A stretch of DNA of 64,000 bases from an uncultured Thermomicrobia bacterium (GTDB lineage Bacteria > Chloroflexota > Chloroflexia > Thermomicrobiales > JALYUS01): positions 1-64,000 of the forward strand of contig CALBSO010000104.1 of assembly GCA_937968015.1 (NCBI GenBank). The letters run 5' to 3'. The notes beneath the pieces are model-generated. The model was not told the origin of the DNA, did no database searches, and was given only the letters and a program-made list of their open reading frames with translations. The number at the start of each line of letters is the position of its first letter. The first letter of the stretch is position 1. Of the stretch, positions 58,451-64,000 are shown piece after piece. The translations under genes were made by a program, and so were the position numbers.

Positions 58451-59536
58451 CTATCTCACTGCATCTGTGCTGTTCAGGCCGGCAATTTGAACCGCATCAC
58501 CATTGTCGCGCGAGACAATCTCCCCCACGACGATCGCTGCCGGAATCCACGCGCGCACTTCGTCAAGGTGATCGGGTGAAACGGCTGCAATCATGCCGAG
58601 ACCCATATTGAAGACGCGGTACATCTCCGTATTCGAAACATGTGCGGCATCCTGAATCGCCGTGAAAATCGGCGGAACCTCCCACCGCGCGGCATCGAAC
58701 CGCGCGGTGAGGTGCGCGGGCAGGACACGCGGCACATTGTCCACGAGTCCACCGCCGGTGATGTGCGCGAGCGCATGGATACCGCCCGCATCGAGCGCGG
58801 GCAGGAGTTCGGCGGCGTATGAGCGGTGTTCCGCCAGCAGCAGGTCACTCAATGGTTGTGCATGACCCGCGGGAACGGTCGTGAGATGCACGCGTACGTC
58901 GTCTAGTGAACCGTCGAGGCCGAATGCACGCCGGGCGAGGGTGTACCCGTTCGTATGCAAGCCCGCCGACGGCAGGCCAAGCAGCAGATCGCCTTCCCGC
59001 ACCGCGCGTCCATCGAGGACCTTCTCGCGCGCGACACTGCCGATAATGCACCCCGCGAGATCATAATCGCCCGTCGCATAGATGCCGGGCAGTTCGGCGG
59101 TCTCTCCGCCGAGCAATGCCATTCCATGCGCGCGGCAAGCATCCGCAACCCCACCGATGACGGCCGCGATCACTGCCGGATCGCTTGCCCCGACGGCAAG
59201 GTAGTCGAGGAAGAAAATCGGGCGCGCGCCGCAGCAGAGGATGTCATTGACGCAGTGATGGACGATGTCGCGTCCGATACCCGCGTGCGCTTCCGGCGTT
59301 CCCAGTGCGATGGCGAGTTTGAGTTTCGTCCCGACACCGTCAATCGAGGCGACCAGCACGGTGTCGCCCGCACCCGGCAATGCGTACATCCCACCGAAGT
59401 GACCGATGTCCGCGAGCACATTCGCGCTGTGCGTGGCGCGAATGCGTTCACGCAGCGAGAGCAGTGCGTTCGTCTTGGCGTCTATATCTACGCCCGCGCT
59501 CGCGTACGCACTCCGCGTCCGACGGCGGTCATTCAT
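58451..59536 (-). CDS. purM: Phosphoribosylformylglycinamidine cyclo-ligase (AIR synthetase)
   Basis: This 361-residue enzyme makes aminoimidazole ribonucleotide in purine synthesis. Typical motifs are YASAGVDIDAKTNAL, VASIDGVGTKLKLAI, GRDIVHHCVNDILCCGARPIFFLDYLAVG, LLGGETAELPGIY and LVDNVPRVLPAHLTARFD. ATG 59536 overlaps the end of the roadblock gene by eight bases, so the two are co-translated. The next purine gene, purH, is separated by a 281-base region with its own promoter and riboswitch. Confidence 0.97.
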   Translation of the reverse strand: MNDRRRTRSAYASAGVDIDAKTNALLSLRERIRATHSANVLADIGHFGGMYALPGAGDTVLVASIDGVGTKLKLAIALGTPEAHAGIGRDIVHHCVNDILCCGARPIFFLDYLAVGASDPAVIAAVIGGVADACRAHGMALLGGETAELPGIYATGDYDLAGCIIGSVAREKVLDGRAVREGDLLLGLPSAGLHTNGYTLARRAFGLDGSLDDVRVHLTTVPAGHAQPLSDLLLAEHRSYAAELLPALDAGGIHALAHITGGGLVDNVPRVLPAHLTARFDAARWEVPPIFTAIQDAAHVSNTEMYRVFNMGLGMIAAVSPDHLDEVRAWIPAAIVVGEIVSRDNGDAVQIAGLNSTDAVR

Positions 59537-60011
59537 ACTGCGGCGGGAATGGTTCGTTCGCGGGAGTCTGCTCGTCTTCCTGCGGTGGCTCCGATTGGGC
59601 GCCCTCCTCGCCAGTACCGGGCCAGAGCACATAGGCGGTCACGGCGCGGAGCAGTTCACCACGCGCCCGGCGGGTCAGGAGTCGCAACCGCCCGAGGTTC
59701 GCATCCGGCCGCGCGAGGACGAGGAGCGCGACATCGGGATCGAGCGGCGTGAGCAACACAAGCCCATCCTCGTATTCGAGGGTCGTCTGCGTGATGCCGC
59801 CCCGCTCCAGTTCGCGGCCCAATGCCTCCGCGACGAGCAACCCGCTCGCGCAAACCGCGCTGACCGCCTCACTGTCAATCCCCTCGGCGGCGCTGGAGGC
59901 GAGCAGCAACCCGTCGTTGCCAACAACCGCCGCGAGGTCAATGCCACCAATATCCCGCAACTGCTGGATCAGTTCGTTGAGCCGCGTGCCCGCCGCATCA
60001 TTGCTTGCCAT
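59529..60011 (-). CDS. Roadblock/LC7 domain protein
   Basis: This 160-residue protein has the roadblock fold (about 5-115): LNELIQQLRDIGGIDLAAVVGNDGLLLASSAAEGIDSEAVSAVCASGLLVAEALGRELERGG and later LVLLTPLDPDVALLVLARPDANLG. Such proteins (MglB-like) modulate small Ras-like GTPases or act as scaffolds. A Gly/Pro/Glu-rich tail follows. No cognate GTPase is nearby except hflX, which is not a Ras-like partner. I used ATG 60011, about nine bases from AAGGG; ATG 60017 is close. Confidence 0.8.
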   Translation of the reverse strand: MASNDAAGTRLNELIQQLRDIGGIDLAAVVGNDGLLLASSAAEGIDSEAVSAVCASGLLVAEALGRELERGGITQTTLEYEDGLVLLTPLDPDVALLVLARPDANLGRLRLLTRRARGELLRAVTAYVLWPGTGEEGAQSEPPQEDEQTPANEPFPPQYE

Positions 60012-60126
60012 CCTCATACGCCCTTTCCGGTGGTCGAACACCACTACGCGTGCGAGTATAGCCGATGCGGCGGATGCCAGAAACGGTCAAGGGGTGACTT
60101 TCAAACCGCCAAGATGCTCTGTTCGT

Positions 60127-61407
60127 CTACGCGGGTGTAGCGATGCGATAGGGCGCGAGTTTGGCCGCGTCGCGCTGTGGGATCAACCCGTGCATCGTGA
60201 TCCCCTGCTCGCCGTACTCCACGGATGCGACCCGCCCGCTGCGATGAAACCGCTCGACGAGCGCCGAGTGGTCGTACGGGATGCAGACCCGCATCTCCGC
60301 CATCGTATCGGTCAGGGCGGATTCGACGCACGCGAGCAACTCATCCAACCCCTGTCCGGTCATCGCGGAGACCGGCACGTACGCTTGCGGTAGTTCCAGC
60401 CCCTCGCGAAGGTCCGCCGGGACCTCGCCACCGAGCGCGTCCACCTTATTGAGCGCGACGATTGTCGGCTTGTCGCTCACCTTGAGTTCACCGAGCACCT
60501 TCCGGACGATCGCCGCCTGCTCCTCTGCGTTCGGATGCATGAGGTCAACGACATGCACAAGCACGTCCGCTTCGCTGATCTCCTCCAAGGTCGCACGGAA
60601 AGCGGCGACAAGTTGCGTCGGCAATTGATTGATGAAGCCGACGGTATCGGTCATCAGTGCGTCGCGGCCACTTGGCAACACGATCCGGCGCGTCGTCGGG
60701 TCGAGCGTCGCGAAGAGTTTATTCTCCGCGAGCACGGCCGCGTCGGTGAGGCGGTTCAGCAACGTTGATTTGCCCGCGTTCGTGTAGCCAACAAGGGCGA
60801 TAATCGGGACGCCGGATTTGCGCCGCTTTTGCCGGTACTGCTCGCGGTGCGCGTGGACTTCCGTCAGTTCCTCTTTCAGCAGCATCACGCGCTCCTGGGC
60901 GCGGCGGCGGTCCACCTCCAATTGCGTCTCACCTGGCCCACGGAGGCCGACACCACCCATTGTCTGGCGCGAAAGGTGCGTCCACATCCGCGTGAAGCGG
61001 TTCATACGATATTCGAGTTGCGCCAACTCGACTTGCAACCGCCCCTCATGCGTCTGGGCGCGGCGGGCGAAGATGTCGAGAATGAGGGCGGTGCGGTCAA
61101 TGACCTTCACCTCCAGTGAATCCTCGAGATGGCGCAACTGGCTCGGCGATAGCTCCTCGTCAACGACAAGGACATCGTACCGCAGCTCCTCGCGTGCCGC
61201 TTTGACTTCCTGGACCTTGCCCTTCCCGAGATAGGAGGTTGGGTTCGGTCGCGACAGGTTCTGCGCGACCGCGCCGACGACCTCGAGATCGGCGGACTCG
61301 GCGAGCCGGGCCAGTTCTTCGAGCGAGTCGTCGGTCGTCCAGCCATTTTCGTTCCACCGCACGGCGGCGAGCATCGCGCGTTCGGTCGGCGGAGTAGTCG
61401 GATGCAA
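60127..61407 (-). CDS. hflX: GTPase HflX
   Basis: This 426-residue ribosome-associated GTPase rescues or splits stalled ribosomes. The HflX N-domain has SYLGKGKVQEVKAAREEL, IDRTALILDIFARRAQTHEGRLQVELAQLEY and GLRGPGETQLEVDRR. The G domain has G1 GYTNAGKSTLLN, G3 DTVGFINQLP and G4 NKVD. A short C-terminal domain ends it. The boundary is unsettled: TTG 61407 (used here) has no ribosome binding site at working distance. A perfect AGGAGGGT (61426-61433) sits seven bases before an in-frame ATT at 61417-61419. Confidence 0.93.
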   Translation of the reverse strand: MHPTTPPTERAMLAAVRWNENGWTTDDSLEELARLAESADLEVVGAVAQNLSRPNPTSYLGKGKVQEVKAAREELRYDVLVVDEELSPSQLRHLEDSLEVKVIDRTALILDIFARRAQTHEGRLQVELAQLEYRMNRFTRMWTHLSRQTMGGVGLRGPGETQLEVDRRRAQERVMLLKEELTEVHAHREQYRQKRRKSGVPIIALVGYTNAGKSTLLNRLTDAAVLAENKLFATLDPTTRRIVLPSGRDALMTDTVGFINQLPTQLVAAFRATLEEISEADVLVHVVDLMHPNAEEQAAIVRKVLGELKVSDKPTIVALNKVDALGGEVPADLREGLELPQAYVPVSAMTGQGLDELLACVESALTDTMAEMRVCIPYDHSALVERFHRSGRVASVEYGEQGITMHGLIPQRDAAKLAPYRIATPA

Positions 61408-61475
61408 TAACGTGGGAATCGAAGTACCCTCCTGAAAAGTCTTCGCCGCGCGTAGGGCGCGCTGCCGCTGATCGG

Positions 61476-62423
61476 TCAGTATAGCAGGAAGTGCCGGATC
61501 GCCTCAGTCGCCTCATGCAACAATCGGTGTTGGTCCTGCGCATCGAGCCAGACGATCGTCTCGTCGCGGCGCAACCAGGTCATCTGGTGCCGTGCGTAAC
61601 GATGGGTTGCCTGCTTGATGCGCTCGCACATGATGTGAAACGTCGTCTCCCCCTGTAGGTATTCCACAACCTGGCGATAGCCGATACCCGTCATGGCGGG
61701 GAGCGAAGGATCGTACCCAGCGGCCAATAACGCGCGTACCTCCTCGACGAGTCCGGCGGCAAGCATTGCCTCGACGCGCGCGTCAATCCGCGCGTACAGC
61801 ATATCTCGCGAGACCGATAGGCCGATACGGAGATCATGATATGGCCTCTCGGATCGTCCGCGTTGCGCGCTGAACGGCCGGCCGGTGGCACGCATGACCT
61901 CCAGCGCGCGGATAATACGGCGAAGGTTGGGGCCGGTACGCGTGGCGGCTTCCGGATCCCTCGCGGCAAGTTCACTCAGGAGCGGTTCAACACCCTCGAT
62001 TCGCGCTCGTTCTTCCATCGCCGCCCGGAACTGCGGATTCGGCGCGACGGCCGGTGGCTCCCAGCCATCAAGCAGCGCGGTCGTCCACTGCGCCGTACCG
62101 CCGACGAGAAGCGGGAGATGGCCGCGCGCGAGAATGTCCGCAATGGCCTGCGTCGCCTCCGCCTTCCACCGCGCGAGATCGTACGGCACATCCGGCGTTG
62201 TCACGTTGATCAGCGCATGGGGAATCTGCGCGCGCTCCGCAGGCGTTGGTTTCGCCGTACCGATGTCCATGCCGTGATAAAGCAACCGCGAGTCCGCCGA
62301 AACGACCTCGCCAGCGAACGTCTCTGCGAGCGCGAGCGCGAGCGACGATTTGCCTGAAGCCGTCGGGCCAAGCACCGCAATCAGCGGCTGTTTCTCAACT
62401 TTGTAGGCAATTTCACGAGACAA
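61476..62423 (-). CDS. miaA: tRNA dimethylallyltransferase
   Basis: This 315-residue enzyme transfers dimethylallyl to A37 of tRNAs reading UNN codons. It shows the P-loop LGPTASGKSSLALALA, SADSRLLYHGMDIGTAKP, LVGGTAQWTTALLDGW, TGPNLRRIIRALEVMRATG and LPAMTGIGYRQVVEYLQG, then RYARHQMTWLRR. The usual DSRQ motif reads DSRL here. TTG 62423 is the likely start, with no good ribosome binding site. It is upstream of hflX on the same strand, a common pairing. Confidence 0.95.
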   Translation of the reverse strand: MSREIAYKVEKQPLIAVLGPTASGKSSLALALAETFAGEVVSADSRLLYHGMDIGTAKPTPAERAQIPHALINVTTPDVPYDLARWKAEATQAIADILARGHLPLLVGGTAQWTTALLDGWEPPAVAPNPQFRAAMEERARIEGVEPLLSELAARDPEAATRTGPNLRRIIRALEVMRATGRPFSAQRGRSERPYHDLRIGLSVSRDMLYARIDARVEAMLAAGLVEEVRALLAAGYDPSLPAMTGIGYRQVVEYLQGETTFHIMCERIKQATHRYARHQMTWLRRDETIVWLDAQDQHRLLHEATEAIRHFLLY

Positions 62424-62580
62424 TCTGCCGTCCGTTACGACTACTGTGCAGATGCACAGAAAGGGATAGGATTGTTTATCGGATCGTACGTAGAAGCGGC
62501 GGCCATCCGGTCGGTATCCTCATCTCAGGTACGGTTTCAGCGCGTGCATCCGCACGAGTGTAGCATGGAAGGGGTATGCG

Positions 62581-64000
62581 GTGACTGCAATTCTTGACCA
62601 AATCGGTGCAGATGCCCAAGCAAAAGACGTGATCGCGATGATTAAGAAAACGGGCGTCCAGTTCGTGGATGTCAAGTTCGTGGATCTGCTCGGCATGTGG
62701 CAGCACTTCTCCATCCCATCCGGCAAGTTCGATGCGGATGTCTTCACAGATGGTATCGGCTTCGACGGCTCCTCGATCCGGGGCTTCCAGAAGATCCACG
62801 AGAGCGACATGCTCCTCTTCCCGGAGGCGTCCACCGCGATCGTTGACCCCGCGTTGAAGGTGCCGACGCTCTCCATCATCTGCAATATCGTGGACCCGGT
62901 GACGCACGAGCCGTACACCCGCGATCCGCGCTACGTCGCCAAGAAGGCGGAGGCGTATGTCGCCAGCACGGGCATCGCGACGCAGACCTTCTTCGGCCCC
63001 GAAGTCGAGTTCTATATCTTCGATGATATGCGCTTCGGCCAGAACGCGAACAGCGGCTTCTACTACATTGATTCCGACGAAGGCATCTGGAATGCCGGTC
63101 GGAACGGCGGCTCGCCGAACCTCGGCTACCGGCCGCGTGTCAAGGAAGGGTACTTCCCCGTCCCACCGACAGATAGCCAGCAGGACCTGCGTTCGATCAT
63201 GGCGCAGCGGTTGATGGAAGCCGGCATTGATGTCGAAGTGCAGCATCACGAAGTCGGCGGCCCAGGCCAGGCCGAGATTGACTTCCGCTTCAACACACTC
63301 GTCAATGCGTCGGACACCGTACTCCTGTACAAGTACATCGTCAAGAACGTCGCGCGGGAGTACGGCAAGGTCGTCACCTTCATGCCAAAGCCGATCTTCC
63401 AGGAGAACGGTTCCGGGATGCATGTCCATCAGAGCCTCTGGAAAGAGGGCAAGAACCTCTTCTATGATCCCAGCGGCTACGCGAACCTCTCCGAGATGGC
63501 GCGGCACTACATCGGCGGTCTGCTGAAGCACGCACCCGCCTTGCTCGCCTTCGCCGCACCAACGACGAACTCGTTCCGCCGGCTCGTGCCGGGCTACGAG
63601 GCGCCGATCAACCTGATGTACTCGCGCCGCAACCGCTCCGCCTGCATCCGCATCCCGGTGTACGGCACGAGCGAGAAAGCCGTTCGCCTCGAACTGCGCA
63701 TGCCGGATCCGATGGCAAACCCCTATCTCGCCTTCTCGGCGATGCTGATGGCGGGCCTGGACGGCGTCAAGAACAGGATCGAGCCACCGACGCCGATGGA
63801 CCTCGACCTGTACGAGTTGGAGCCGGAAGAGAAGGCGAAGATCAAGCAGACGCCCGGCTCGCTTGGCGAAGTGCTCACCGCGCTCGAAGAAGACCACGAC
63901 TTTCTCACCGAGGGCGGCGTCTTCACCAGTGACCTGATCGAGACGTACATCGCCTACAAGCGCGAGAAGGAAGTGGACGCAATCGCCCTCCGACCGCATC
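62581..64000 (+). CDS. glnA: Glutamine synthetase type I, C-terminus cut by the window edge
   Basis: From GTG 62581 the frame stays open to the end, 473 codons, about ten short of complete. The protein begins [20 protein letters not shown] and has [34 protein letters not shown], the ATP motif [29 protein letters not shown] and [25 protein letters not shown] and [16 protein letters not shown] supply the metal-binding Glu/His. The DLYELEPEE segment contains the Tyr that is adenylylated in regulated GSI forms. GGAAGGGG lies about six bases before the GTG. It diverges from miaA. No glutamine riboswitch was recognised in the leader. Confidence 0.97.
   Translation, partial: MTAILDQIGADAQAKDVIAMIKKTGVQFVDVKFVDLLGMWQHFSIPSGKFDADVFTDGIGFDGSSIRGFQKIHESDMLLFPEASTAIVDPALKVPTLSIICNIVDPVTHEPYTRDPRYVAKKAEAYVASTGIATQTFFGPEVEFYIFDDMRFGQNANSGFYYIDSDEGIWNAGRNGGSPNLGYRPRVKEGYFPVPPTDSQQDLRSIMAQRLMEAGIDVEVQHHEVGGPGQAEIDFRFNTLVNASDTVLLYKYIVKNVAREYGKVVTFMPKPIFQENGSGMHVHQSLWKEGKNLFYDPSGYANLSEMARHYIGGLLKHAPALLAFAAPTTNSFRRLVPGYEAPINLMYSRRNRSACIRIPVYGTSEKAVRLELRMPDPMANPYLAFSAMLMAGLDGVKNRIEPPTPMDLDLYELEPEEKAKIKQTPGSLGEVLTALEEDHDFLTEGGVFTSDLIETYIAYKREKEVDAIALRPH

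Noticed and set aside
62424..62580. A glutamine riboswitch in the glnA leader
   Set aside because: Short palindromes (TGTGC-AGAT-GCACA, CGTGC-ATCC-GCACG) are present, but none of the conserved blocks of known glutamine-sensing RNAs can be recognised.
62476..63999. A 507-codon minus-strand open frame at the right edge
   Set aside because: It is antisense to glnA, whose motifs are unambiguous on the plus strand and which simply lacks a stop inside the window.
1..64000. tRNA or rRNA genes and CRISPR arrays
   Set aside because: No T-loop/acceptor patterns, rRNA-like blocks or spaced direct repeats were noticed. I could not run tRNA or CRISPR software, so small structures may be missed.

Overview
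The window is about 62% GC, gene-dense bacterial chromosome, most likely from a member of the Chloroflexota (Thermomicrobia-like or a neighbouring class). This is inferred from family content, not a database match. The clues are the short EF-Ts, a four-domain S1 with a long acidic tail, an FhaA/FhaB-type FHA pair, K+-independent H+-pyrophosphatase, a secreted glycoside hydrolase with repeated FGFPIS-type modules, a VanW/G5 protein, roadblock/LC7 next to purM, and frequent GTG/TTG starts. No rRNA, tRNA, CRISPR array or intact transposase was found. Both edges cut genes: clpC at the left (first 18 codons, minus strand) and glnA at the right (about 473 codons, plus strand, lacking only its end).

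Layout. 1-10 kb, minus strand: clpC start, rpsA, a FAD-dependent oxidoreductase, hppA, then secD-secF-CDF transporter. 10-18.3 kb, plus strand: gltX and a multispanning membrane protein, then a sugar-acid cassette (two UxaA-family subunits, aldo/keto reductase, FAH-family enzyme, sugar-type ABC ATPase) littered with short repeats. 18.3-25 kb: a NIPSNAP protein converging on the conserved operon rpsB-tsf-pyrH-frr-uppS-cdsA-dxr (minus). 25-34 kb: a threonine synthase-like gene, an ECF sigma/ZAS anti-sigma/47-residue ORF unit, then a plus-strand run of nucleotidyltransferase, prmA, rsmE, PHP, DUF512 radical-SAM-like, a hypothetical and DUF167. 34-41 kb, minus strand: dnaJ, fhaA, fhaB, VanW and a GH39-like secreted enzyme, with an alpha/beta-hydrolase-like gene beyond. 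41-43 kb: GNAT, then rpsP-khpA-rimM.

43.1-46.1 kb is a GC-rich accessory islet (flavodoxin-fold reductase, SnoaL-like protein, frameshifted MocR regulator) bracketed by a 142-bp inverted-repeat element and a truncated second copy. 46-56.5 kb: hisIE, a DUF218 protein, two small membrane proteins overlapping head to tail, two adjacent rhomboid proteases, a polyprenyl synthase, a YugP-type metallopeptidase with a structured leader, rlmN-larC-small ORF, and a large membrane protein behind a near-consensus promoter. 56.6-64 kb: purH, purM, roadblock, hflX, miaA (minus) and glnA (plus).

The strongest regulatory find is a ZTP/ZMP (pfl-type) riboswitch between a good promoter and purH, whose substrate is the riboswitch ligand. 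Genes below the usual ORF length cut-off include the clpC start, a 47-codon ORF next to the anti-sigma gene and a 59-codon YtxH-like gene. A recurring oddity is that three unrelated repeat families each sit on the stop codon of a gene.
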